Assembly (NCBI GenBank): GCA_023897205.1
Contig: JAHWDD010000005.1
Location: forward strand, 2,294,001-2,358,000
Source: Exophiala sp. HKRS030
Lineage: Eukaryota; Ascomycota; Eurotiomycetes; Chaetothyriales; Herpotrichiellaceae
Length of the DNA stretch: 64,000 nucleotides
Reading direction: 5' to 3'
Positions 54,232 through 64,000 of the stretch are shown here, in pieces (within the stretch, counting starts at the first letter, position 1; every line of letters begins with the position of its first letter). Below the pieces are notes generated by a model. That model saw only the letters and a program-made list of their open reading frames with translations. It was not told the origin of the DNA and made no database searches. A program made the translations under genes and the position numbers.

Positions 54232-55859
54232 CCTGAGCTGCTGAAAGACTCACTCCTGAGATGGAAGGAGGAGAGCAAAAGATCGTCGCAGACAGCTTTT
54301 GTTAGACTAATGGAAGGCTGCATGAGAACCTTACAGCCATGGCATTAGTAGCATCCGATCTCCGATCAGTGACATATGAAACGAGGGTCTGGTTAGCAGG
54401 ATGTCTCGCTGGGAGGCAGCAAGGGCCCCAGCTTGTAGGTTATCGCTATTATCGCTGTGACATTTACGTGAAACATGCAACAGGTCAGTGCTTTAGGCGT
54501 GACAGACGTCGAAGAGCAGGAAGCGAAGAGCGAGGGCAATCGGGAGTGTCGAAAGCGAATGGCTGGGTGATACTCCGTATAAAGCAAAAGAGGCGAAAAC
54601 GAACGACTTTCAATGACGGTGAGAGGTGCTGACTGGCCGTCAGGTTGTGGGTGAAGGTTTCAAGACATCAGGAATGAGGTGAAGGGTGGTGAATGGGTGA
54701 TGGATACAGCAGTACGTATGGTCCATGCGGAAGGTGCAGCAGCAGATGCAGCCAAAGGGCCCCTCGTCGGTGGAAACTGCCCTTCTAATTGGCTCTGGCC
54801 CCAGGACGATAAACAATTTTGCGGGCAGGGCAACAGGCGCAGTTTAGGCTTCCCACAGCCAACTCCAGCCCAGAAAACCAGGTTTATCCCCAGCCTAATG
54901 CATCCTTCAGCCACCGCTAACGCCGGATCATGATGAAGCGACTCGTATACCCCTGCTCAACGCCACACCATCCAGTTGCCAGAGGAGCGTGACCTAATCT
55001 GGTTTCTGGGTGAATCCAATCACTGCGAGACGAGGGGATCGAGATTGCTGCTTTGTGGCTTGCCCATCGTCTGTTCACAAGTCGATCGTTCAGATGCTGC
55101 AGAAAAGAACATCTAGAGCACGATGATCCGAAGATCCTCGATCTCTTTTGGGTCAGATGGCTGGAAAAGCGGTCACACTCACAACCACATGCCGGACCTG
55201 ACACCTGTACAGCAACCAATATCCCAGAGTTTCAGAAGCTGGGACGCCGAATGACAGGGCACGGTACTCCATACTCGCGTGGAGTGTAGACTGCAGTCTT
55301 GCATATCCGTACGCACACCTTCCTTACGAGTCGTCGTAACTCGGCAGCCCAGTGGACTTTGTTGGTTATTCACGACTCTGCACGTCCCGCGCCTCAATTA
55401 CGTATGCATCAAAAGTAGGCAGTATTCATGTTATACAGGGTACCAGGCTACGAGTTTCGCGGAAAAGACACGCCCCACCAGGAAAGATTGAATATGCACA
55501 GGTCTATCAGTACGTGATGGACGAGCAAAAATACTCCACGAGAGCAACGGAAATTCATACTAGGGGAAAAATTGTTATTTGTCTTAAGCATCAGTCATTT
55601 GTGTCTATCAAGTATCTTGATTATCCTTGTGGAGCGAGAGAGCTGAGTTCTTCGATCCTAGCACTCATACTCCGTATCTAGTGTACATACATCCTAGCCA
55701 TGCCGGCGCCAATGTAGCACTTCCACGCCTGTGCAGGTAAAAAGATGACCCTGGAATCCGTCGCCAACGCCAAGCTATGCCAATCGTCATGCTATGAAGG
55801 GTCGTCATGCAGTCAGGTTGTCGTTAGTACAAAGCCACACTTGTTCCCAGCCAATGCGC
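54232..55859. other. Intergenic region, nothing recognised
   Basis: 1.6 kb between two minus-strand genes, with two copies of the TACTCCGTA word (54571, 55668). It should contain the promoter of the Ser/Tyr-rich gene. Frames are short. Confidence 0.4.
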
Positions 55860-56528
55860 TTATTCGATGTTGATGCGTCTGCTCTCGGGAGCTGATGCCT
55901 TGGGGACAACAATGCTGAGAACGCCATTCTTAAGCGAAGCACGCACTGCCTCCTGGTTTACACGTGCTGGGAAGCTGAAGCTGCGTGTGAACTCGCCGAC
56001 GGAGCGCTCAGAGATCCAGAACTGCTGTTGTGGCTGTTCTGGTTCTGCTACTGGGGCTGCGGTCGGCGCCGCGACTTCGCTCTTCTCATTTGTGGTGGCC
56101 GGAGCAGCAGATGAATCGGCTGGTTCTTCATCTTCGACGGTGGGTTGATGTGACTTAACGCTGCTGGTTTCCGATGCAGGGGCTTCCTCCAGGGCCGCCT
56201 TCTTTTCACCTTCAATGCTGGCTGAAGTCGGTCGACCGGATTCGACGTAACGCTGGGTGCGACCCTTGATGGTCAAGGTATGCTCGTCGGTGAATTCGAT
56301 ATTGAGATCCTTCTGGTCGACGCCAGGGAGTTCACCCTCGAGTGAGTAGGCATCCTGAGTCTCTTTCACGTCAAAGCGAGGGTTGAATTGTTTTCTCGAT
56401 TGTCGGCTGGCTCTCTGAATTTCGTTCAAAGTGTCATCGAAGAGACTGAAGAGAGGGGCAAACTCGTGTCGACTGACAGGGCTGCATCGCGCTGGGGCGT
56501 AGGAGATTCTGGGGAAGAAGAACGACAT
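55860..56528 (-). CDS. Small heat-shock protein, Hsp20/Hsp30 type
   Basis: An ATP-independent holdase chaperone that binds unfolding proteins under heat or stress. Single exon, 222 residues from the ATG at 56528 (MSFFFPRISYAP, the usual start of fungal Hsp30). The alpha-crystallin domain is split. The first half is NPRFDVKETQDAYSLEGELP with GVDQKDLNIEF and LTIKGRTQRY. The second half is EFTRSFSFPARVNQEAVRA with NGVLSIVVPK. Between them lies a low-complexity Ala/Glu/Pro/Ser insert of about 85 residues, a known feature of fungal Hsp30. The frame stays open upstream, and an ATG at 56633 would add 35 residues rich in Arg and Ser. The TATA-like element at 56652-56657 is so close to that ATG that transcripts more likely start after it, which favours 56528. 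Confidence 0.93.
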   Translation of the reverse strand: MSFFFPRISYAPARCSPVSRHEFAPLFSLFDDTLNEIQRASRQSRKQFNPRFDVKETQDAYSLEGELPGVDQKDLNIEFTDEHTLTIKGRTQRYVESGRPTSASIEGEKKAALEEAPASETSSVKSHQPTVEDEEPADSSAAPATTNEKSEVAAPTAAPVAEPEQPQQQFWISERSVGEFTRSFSFPARVNQEAVRASLKNGVLSIVVPKASAPESRRINIE

Positions 56529-56651
56529 GTTTCTGGATGGTGCTGATTTAAGGATGTTCCTTGAGGCTTGAGATCTAATGGTTCTCGAAGAGTGCATAAG
56601 ACTTGATCTGGATGATTGTCTGATACAAGCCATGGCCGTGTCGATCAAGAA

Positions 56652-56657
56652 TATATA
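56652..56657 (-). promoter_or_regulatory. TATA box of the Hsp20 gene
   Basis: GGGTATATAT on the coding strand, about 125 bp before the ATG at 56528 and only about 19 bp before the alternative ATG at 56633. Confidence 0.5.
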
Positions 56658-56813
56658 CCCCAGTGTTGTCCATGATAGAAAGCCCTGGGAGGTTCAAGGT
56701 CGCTGAGCAAGCATAATCCATATGTTGCTGGATGCTTCTCAACCACGCAAGCAGCATCGGCCTAATTCTGGTGCCTTGTGGAAGTGGCGAAATGTTTCTC
56801 CGATATTCCATGA

Positions 56814-56821
56814 TCACGTGA
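56814..56821. promoter_or_regulatory. E-box palindrome TCACGTGA
   Basis: A perfect 8-bp palindrome of the type bound by bHLH or Cbf1-like factors, between the Hsp20 and LYR-protein genes. Occupancy is not known. Confidence 0.4.
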
Positions 56822-56937
56822 CATTGCATGGTGGTTGCATTTTGCAGGACGCTGAGACTCGAGGGGCTTCGTTTTGTCAGCTAGGATACAGGAGCCTGCA
56901 CGGCTCGAGACTTTTGCTGAATGATTGCATAGGTCGA

Positions 56938-57274
56938 TCAGTGGATGTCCCTGACGCCCGGGGAAGAGTACAGTTCGAGCTTTCGCGAGCCCATGCGCAA
57001 TAGAGCTTCGATTGCGGCGAAATCCTTCTTGTCAACCTTCTGATGCTTGCGAAATTCGCGCCTGATCGGTCAGGTCAGACATCAACCAAGAGACCCAGTG
57101 GCAATTCATGCTTACCTGGCTGCATCTCGAAAGTGTGCCTTGCTTGACTTGGAGTCAATTAGTCAGTGGCAAAGAGAGACAAAACCTCGTACAAACCTCA
57201 GGCTTCTTCCCAGCGGCTCGTAGACATTGTCTGTATAATTTCATAACCTCTCTTTGTAGGCCCGAATAGCGCAT
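56938..57274 (-). CDS. SDHAF1: Succinate dehydrogenase assembly factor 1 (SDHAF1/Sdh6), LYR-motif protein
   Basis: A small mitochondrial matrix protein that helps insert or protect the Fe-S clusters of the complex II subunit SdhB. The gene is easily missed because its 77 residues are spread over three short exons: 57274-57197 (26 codons), 57147-57116 and 57061-56938. The introns are 49 nt (GTTTGT to TCCAAG, with CTGACTAAT branch) and 54 nt (GTAAGC to GATCAG), and all junctions keep the frame. Exon 1 gives MRYSGLQREVMKLYRQCLRA with the LYR tripeptide at residues 13-15. Exons 2-3 give AARREFRKHQKVDKKDFAAI, then LLRMGSRKLELY and the family's C-terminal SSPGVRDIH. The arrangement of LYR, EFRKH and the C-terminal SPGV block matches SDHAF1 rather than other LYR proteins. 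Confidence 0.93.
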
Positions 57275-58102
57275 ATCTACAGAGTTCGTGAGTGGGTATA
57301 AGAAGAGTGACAAGGATCTCCTAGAATTGTTAATGTTGAGCTTGAAGAGTGAACGGATGTCTGAAATTTATATTTGCGAATACTGACTTCAATTGTTTCA
57401 AATGACCAGAACTTCAACTTCGTCCAATGCACTCCGTACCTATTGAACATCTCATTACTCAGGATAGCCATTCATACTAACGCTCAACAGTGTCTTAGAT
57501 ACGGAGTATACCCGTATCGCTTGATGTTAGGAATTTGTAAGAGCCACTCAAAAATTCGTTAGCAAATTATCTGGCAGCGTTGCAGCAGTAGAGCTGGACG
57601 AGACGAGTGAGAATGTTGAATTTCTTGATTCATCTTATTAAGGTAGTCAAAGGTACGGAGTATCTATGAAAGATTGCTATAATATGGTATGGCACTGGAA
57701 GATATTTGCATTGCTTTGTGCTAGGATATGACGATATTATTCTGCGTAGACGAGAAAGATGGAAGAAGCATAACATTCACTAAGTGAATTTACTAATGAA
57801 GGATGCTAAGGCTATGAGGAGGCTACCTAACCAACATACTGTATGCACCTAACTAAAGGTAGCCAGTAGCTGGGATCTCCAGGCCACGTGAGCCCGGAAA
57901 CGACCGAGGACGCCCGGTAAAGGCCCCTAAGCTTCAAGTAAACAATACACCTCTAATACTATCGAGTAGCCACCTAGGTACGGAGTAGAGCTTAACCCGT
58001 ATCCTTACTCATATTAATATGTACACAAAGCCCGTACCACAAGCGCCAGCCAAGCGAGCCAACAGCCACCACGTTTTTGGCCTGTAGACGCTGTCCTTGA
58101 CA
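57275..58102. promoter_or_regulatory. Divergent region between the LYR-protein and STT4 genes
   Basis: About 830 bp, A/T-richer than its surroundings, holding three exact TACGGAGTA copies (57500, 57654, 57979), one near copy and one ACCTAGGTA (57972) that overlaps the last of them. It must contain the promoters of both flanking genes. Confidence 0.5.
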
Positions 58103-61100
58103 ATGAGCAGCAACACAGCATTGCCAATAACGACTCAGGTCAGATTGCAAGGCAGGCTTGCGTGAACTTCACGCTTGCCAGGTGCCAGATGGACCTGTAC
58201 GCGAACTTCCTTCCAACAAATTCAACCTGCTAATTCACTTGCAGAGGTTATGGCGGCCTGCGACGGCAGGCCTTCCACAAGCTTGCCATACTTACGGCTC
58301 AGCGATCTCATCACAGAGAAGCAGATTTTCGTCGCTTGACCTCTTCGATTCTCCCTGCGAAAAACCAGCCGAATGGCGTCCTCGATGGCGTCCTCCGAGC
58401 ACTTACGCCAACCTCGCGAACATTAATCACACTTCGAGAACTCGACATCCTCCTCGCGTTGTGTGGTAGTGCTCACAATATCCACGATCCTTCCCATGCC
58501 GAACGTCTCGTCAACCAACTATCTACTTACCTTCCTGAAGCGCATGCACAACTGTTTGCTCCCTCGCCATTTCTCCACGAGATCAAACCCGCGCCATGGA
58601 CAGCGCTCACTTTCCAGCTGACCCAAGCTCTTCTTATACTTGGCCTACGGTTTCCCACTCTCAAAGTCAGAGTGTCAGAGTGTCTTAAGACCTATCTCTC
58701 CAACTGGTCACAGTCCGCCGGAGCACTAGTATCTTTAGGCGCAGAAGAGCACGACGAAGACAATGAAGGAGAAGCGCAAGAGGTCGCTGCTATCACGGTG
58801 TCCTTGGTCGGCTTTTTAGATGCGGCGGCTCTGCACGAGAACTTTTGGTCGTCCTACGAAAGGGTCGAACTCATTCGTACCCTAGAAGAATCCTTGTCGG
58901 ACAAGTTTCTCATAAGGGTTGAAACAGCTTCCTCTGCCATACGGACGTCCATATCTGCTCACATGAGTTCGAGAGACTGGAAGAAATATTTGAAAAGATT
59001 CGCTGCTCAGGGTCTACCCGTGGGGGCCATGATGCTGCAGAAAGGGTTTATGAAACTTGTGTTGGCTTGTACGTCCAGAATGCTTTGTGATGAGCATACT
59101 GTTGAATGTGGGGATGTCCTGGATCAGTACATTGCTGGAACCCATCTCGGACGCTCTAGGGACGAGGATGTTACCGAGGACATGATCGAATATCTGGTCA
59201 GCATCATTTCTGATCAGATACGTGTCCTTGAAGACGGCTCCGATTACTTGCAGTTAAGTTCAGCTTGGCAACAGCGTCTCGCATTTTCAGTCAAAGCATA
59301 TGCCCTGGAGGCTTTTCTCCATTGTATGATTCTAGACGAGGATCTGGCAGATCCTGACGATCTCTTCAACTGGCTAGAGGACTCCATTGGAAACCAAGCA
59401 CAGATGGCCGACATCAACTTGGCCGACATTGCATTGAAGAGCCTCGCTATTGTGGCCAAGCACGTACCGGAAGAGGCCTCGAATTTTGCACGTGTTCTGC
59501 TGCGGTTCATAGTTCGTGGAACGTCAACTTCCGAAGCTGTCGCCATTGCAGCACAGAGCCTGTCACACATATTGAAGATGTTATCTCAAGACGCTGTAAT
59601 CACCACAGTTTACTCGCTGGGCAATGTTCTCAGCTCACAGACTGGAGCGGAAAAAACGCATCACCCCTGGGCGGGTGGAGAAATCAACGGTCATCACGGA
59701 TCTCTTTCATCCGCGTCTAAATTGCGGACGGGAAGTGTTTTCTCTCTTTCGTTGAGCGGCGACGAGGAGACTTCTCTAGTGTGCGGAAATGTCGCGCACG
59801 CTATTGTGGTAATAGCAAGGGAGTGCAAGGATCCTCGAATAACAGCACTTGTGCAGACAATGATGATACAGAAAGTTGGAAGAATCAGCTTGCCAGTCGA
59901 TGCTCGAATCATAGAGCAATCTGCGAGACTCTCGATTCAGGGCAAAGAGAATGAGTTCAAAACTCTCCTTAGGCTCTACTCAAGACTTCATCGCGAAGCT
60001 TTGCTCCAGGACAACAACCTTATCTTCGATGCTGTTCGGAATGCCGAGGAGTACTTGGCCTACAACATTGGCAGTCGGTCGCCGCTGTTCAAGATCTTCG
60101 CGACACACTTGCTCGAGCGGATCCTTAGCAAGGGCGATGTCGTAGAAGGCGAGTTCAAACAGTCAGCAGAGGTCGAACAAGCAGCCAAAGAGATAGCACC
60201 TCTTCTGAAACCACTTTCGATTATTGCCTCGCGACGACCTGTATCATCTCAGGAAGGCGGTTTCATTGAAGATCCTGATATTTTGGCCATGAGTCGTGAA
60301 GTTTGGTACAATATTGCAGTTCATGGCATCACGCTCCAATCTCGCATTGGTCAGCAGTATTACCACGAACTTCGCCTGCTGGCTATGAATTCCAGACCAT
60401 TAGTCGATGACGACCGCGCCGAGCTGCTGGAGTCGGATGTTGAACTGAACACTGTACTTCGCCGAGGAATGAGCCCACAACACACCGCAGAACAAAGGAA
60501 GAATCTCATTGCTGCAATCCCCGAGAGAGATTCCGACGTCCGACAATTGAGCTACCAAAAAGTAGTGTTCCTCAATGCCGTTTTCCTCGTGGAAAGCCTT
60601 CGAGCTACCTCTGGGAGCTGTGCCGAAATCCTTGACTACTTCACCGATCCGACAACCCAGACCAGCCACATGGGTTTGTGCCTCACCTCGATCGCCAACG
60701 AGGTAGTCAAGAGGTACACCTCAAAGGTGATTGTTGGGGGTGAGATGGAATTCAGTGCACCTTATGTGTCTCGACAACTAGCCGATATCCTGAGTGGCTG
60801 TTGTCACAGGAGTGGCAAAATGCAGGAGGTTGCCAGAACAGCCACGAATCATATCATCTCCTTTGCCCCCTCGGCACTCTGTCAGAAGGCTGCTTTATTC
60901 GCCTTGCTGGAACTCTTGTCTCTCATGTGGTCAAGCTGTCTAGACGCAGATGTGGACGAATATGAATGGAGACCATTCCTCACATCCACCAGGGGCAAAA
61001 TTACAATCGAGTTGTCAGACGATTACGCCTTCAGGAAACGCACATTGAACACCCTGTACAGTGATGCAAAGAAATGGGTCGCAACTGTTATGGGAGTGGC

Positions 61101-64000
61101 ACCACTGGATGTTAAAGGCCTCCTCCAGACTTACCTTTCAGAATTCGATGACACGGGTGCTTATGGTCATGTCAGCTTGGGGAGGTCTTTTGCGCTGGAG
61201 ATGGGCTCCATGATACCTCCACTCGATCATAGGCTTAGTGCACTCGACCAGAAAGGCGATTTCACTCATATCAACATGGCTTCAGACTTTATGGCGCAGT
61301 ATACTACACGTCAAGAGTATCGGTTCACCGGTATACCCGACTATCAGCTAGGCAACGTCCATATCGATAATATTACCGGACGAAGAGCCTCAGTAGGACG
61401 GCAGGCCACTGACAATACCTATGTACTGAGTAATGTACTACTCGATTTGCACAAGCGTACAGAACACAAGACGCATGTACAGGCTTCCGAGGTGAAGGAT
61501 GTTCTACGCCGTGCTGCGGCACTCTTGTGTCAGAGTAAGAAGTCTCAAACGACGATAGTCCACCACCTCGTCCACATACCTTTCCAAATCTTTACGAAGG
61601 AGTCCATTAAATTGGGAATATCTCTTTGGCTAGGTGTCATTCATGAGAATCCCAGAATGGAGCCTAGAATCTTGATGGAGGCCGCCCAGGCTTGGGAGAA
61701 GACGATTGACCGCAAGGAAGGGATTTTCAACCCAAGTTTCCGGCACCACGACCCGTTCTATGTCAAGGAAGAGTTTGCACCCACTGACAAGGCCGCAATT
61801 CAAAGGCAAGCTCAGAACGCCCACAATACTATTTCGCCGCATTTTCGATTATTACAATTCTTCCAAAGCCATTTCAATTCGATCAGGCTTGGAAGTGGAA
61901 ATACACAACGCAATTTCGTGCGCATGCTTGAGCGGACTTTGTTGGGCTTCATTCACATCAAAGGGCACCCGCTTCTACGTGAGATGCAGTTCTCACTTGT
62001 GCACTTCGCGTTGCGAGTTCTGAAAACTAGCACTTGTATCAGTAAGCTTTACATGTGGAAGCTGAGGGACTTGATTCTCTCTGTTGGCCTTCAGTGGTTC
62101 TCTCATCCGCTGTCATGGTCTTTTGGGGGCAACCGCTTGCAACTCAAGGCTGAAGTTCAGATCATGCAGGATGTGCTTGTATCCTTACAGAGTGCCAAAC
62201 AGCCGGTCTTAGCGACTGCTGTCTCACGGAAAGACCCCCAACAGAAACAGGACCTACTCGAAGCTCTCCTCCAAAACGAGATTACCCGTCTCAATGTTTG
62301 GCTTGCACCTCTAGGTCATGCAGGTCATCAAACCCATTCGGAGGCTCAGATTGCAGTGTACTCTCGCACTGCATGGCTCGAGAACCCCGCTCTAGCGGTG
62401 CAGCTTGTGTCTCGATTTCCGAGTGAACAACTCCGCCGGGATGTACGATTCTTGCTTCTCAATTTTACCGACAAAGCTTTGAACGAACCGGACGCGATCG
62501 ACCTTTTGATTGGGGACAAACTACCGTCAGATGTGTCCGGTCAATTGAAATATCTCCTTTATTGGGCGCCAGTTAACCCGATGCAAGCTGTCACGTACTT
62601 CTTGCCCGCATTCGGAAACCATCCTTTCGTGCTTCAGTACGCTATGGGTGCACTCGAGAGCCACTCTGTGGATGTTACGTTCTTCTACGTTCCTCAGATC
62701 GTACAGAGCCTTCGATATGATGCCTTGGGCTATGTCGAGCGGTACATCATTGAAACCGGAAAGTTTTCGCAGCTTTTTGCCCATCAAATCATCTGGAACA
62801 TGAAGGCTAATGCGTACAAAGACGAAGATTCCCAAGAGCCAGATTCTGTCAAACCAACGCTTGACAAGGTCATGGACAGTTTGGTCTCCAGTTTCTCTGG
62901 CGCAGACCGAGACTTTTACCAGAGAGAGTTTGCTTTCTTCGGCGAGGTTACGGATATCTCGGGCAAACTCAAGCCATTCATCAAAAAGCCCAAGCCTGAA
63001 AAGAAAGCCAAGATTGAAGAAGAGTTGCGCAAGATCAAAGTTGAAGTGGGCGTCTACCTTCCAAGTAACCCTGATGGTGTTGTTGTCGGCATCGACCGCA
63101 AGTCGGGAAAACCGTTACAGTCTCATGCTAAAGCACCTTACATGGCAACCTTCAGAATCCGCAAGACCAGAGAAACACCCGAGAACGACCCCAGATCCAA
63201 TGCCGAGACAGCTTTCAAGGCCATTCATGTGCCACGCAGAGGCCACAGCCGGCAGAACACAAATGAGATATCGGATCTTGGACTTGACGACAATCCACGA
63301 ACGTACGAGGTCTGGCAGAGTGCCATCTTCAAGGTCGGAGATGATTGCCGACAGGACGTCCTTGCACTGCAAATGATTGCGGCATTCCGTGGCATCTTCA
63401 ATTCGGTTGGCTTGGACGTGTATGTGTTTCCGTACCGAGTTACGGCAACAGCCCCTGGTTGTGGAGTAATTGACGTCCTTCCTAACTCCATCAGTCGTGA
63501 CATGCTGGGCAGAGAGGCGGTCAACGGCCTTCACGATTACTTTATCACGAAGTATGGCGGCGAGCACTCGATCCGATACCAGGAGGCCAGACATGAATTT
63601 GTGAAAAGTATGGCTGCATACTCGGTGATCAGCTACCTTCTCCAGTTCAAGGACCGACACAACGGGAACATTATGATCGATGACAAGGGCCATATCCTTC
63701 ACATCGACTTTGGGTTCTGTTTCGACATTGCACCAGGTGGGGTCAAGTTCGAACGAGCTCCATTCAAGCTGACTCCCGAGATGATTGCGGTGATGGGCGG
63801 AGATGATCCCAACATTTCACAGTCGTACAGATGGTTCGAAGAGCTTACGATCAAAGCATTCTTGTGTAGCCGGCAGTACTGCGAAAAGCTGAGTCATCTC
63901 GTCAGCTTGATGTTGGACAGTGGTTTGCCTTGCTTCAAGCCCGAGACGATGCGCAACTTTAGAAACCGGTTCGTCCTTGATAAGTCGGACAGAGAGGCGG
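58103..64000 (+). CDS. stt4: Phosphatidylinositol 4-kinase alpha, STT4 (C-terminus beyond right edge)
   Basis: Makes phosphatidylinositol 4-phosphate at the plasma membrane; in yeast it acts with Efr3 and Ypp1 and feeds the cell-wall integrity pathway. A single open frame runs from 58245 to the right edge (5.75 kb). It has no in-frame ATG at its beginning, so a first exon is needed. The best candidate is 58103-58161 (MSSNTALPITTQ), joined over an 83-nt intron with GTGAAC donor, a CTAAT branch site and TTGCAG acceptor. This gives 1938 residues so far. The long N-terminal part is helical. The lipid-kinase domain has IFKVGDDCRQD (Lys1716), DRHNGNIMID (catalytic Asp1823) and HIDFGFCF (Asp1841), numbered with that first exon. 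From the family length, only a few dozen residues are missing at the end. Confidence 0.95.

Larger units (their letters stand above)
56529..56937. promoter_or_regulatory. Hsp20 promoter region
   Basis: About 400 bp between the Hsp20 start and the stop of the next gene. It contains TATATA (56652-56657) and a CACGTG E-box (56815-56820). TTC/GAA triplets occur (for example around 56790-56809), but I cannot make out a clean three-unit heat-shock element. Confidence 0.45.
1797..57987. repeat. Dispersed 9-bp intergenic word TACGGAGTA (TACTCCGTA), at least 16 exact copies
   Basis: This is one entry for a dispersed set, not a continuous element. Exact copies start at 1797(-), 2141, 2202, 2616, 4707, 5374, 12802, 46656(-), 46852, 47786(-), 48062(-), 54571(-), 55668(-), 57500, 57654 and 57979, where (-) means TACTCCGTA on the given strand. 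Near copies are at 1809, 1937, 1948 and 57430. All lie between the genes annotated here and none in an exon. The word has a 3-bp dyad (TAC/GTA) around GGA, sometimes extended to GTAC-GGA-GTAC. I know of no assigned function. Confidence 0.85.

Overview
The window is nuclear DNA of a filamentous ascomycete (Pezizomycotina). Introns are short (49-109 nt), GT-AG, often with CTAAC/CTGAC-like branch sites. Genes are monocistronic on both strands. The families are fungal: a Zn2Cys6 regulator of the cutinase/fatty-acid type, squalene synthase, a YAT-type amino-acid permease, Kap121 and STT4. I cannot fix the order from the sequence; Eurotiomycetes or a related class is a guess. No tRNA, rRNA or recognisable transposon was found.

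Layout. 1-666 (-) is the 5' part of a developmental GATA-type regulator (NsdD-like), preceded by an unusually long gene-poor tract (about 0.7-9.2 kb). A small spliced coding fragment (9.2-9.6 kb, -) lies before a protein-tyrosine phosphatase (10.2-12.0 kb, +). Next come an MFS transporter (-), DNA polymerase kappa (-), an uncharacterised Ser/Pro-rich coiled-coil protein (+), a DnaJ-X co-chaperone (-), squalene synthase (+), a BTB protein (+), a basic disordered protein (+), Arp2 (+), a CTF1/Far-like Zn2Cys6 factor (-), importin Kap121/Pse1 (-), a Cys-motif acidic protein with internal repeats (-), a cytochrome P450 (-), an amino-acid permease (+), a large Ser/Tyr-rich protein (-), an Hsp20 (-), a 77-residue LYR protein (SDHAF1/Sdh6, -) spread over three small exons, and PI 4-kinase STT4 (+), which runs off the right edge.

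The genes do not form one pathway. Most are conserved housekeeping functions (DNA damage tolerance, sterol synthesis, actin branching, nuclear import, phosphoinositide signalling, complex II assembly). Transport, regulatory and redox genes are interspersed. I see no secondary-metabolite cluster.

The strongest unexplained signal is a 9-bp word, TACGGAGTA. It occurs at least 16 times, always between the genes annotated here, against about 0.5 expected. Also notable are a 33-residue degenerate repeat in the 41-43.5 kb protein, a nested palindrome at 5.66-5.70 kb, and alternative-start or leader-intron arrangements at the P450 and Hsp20 genes.
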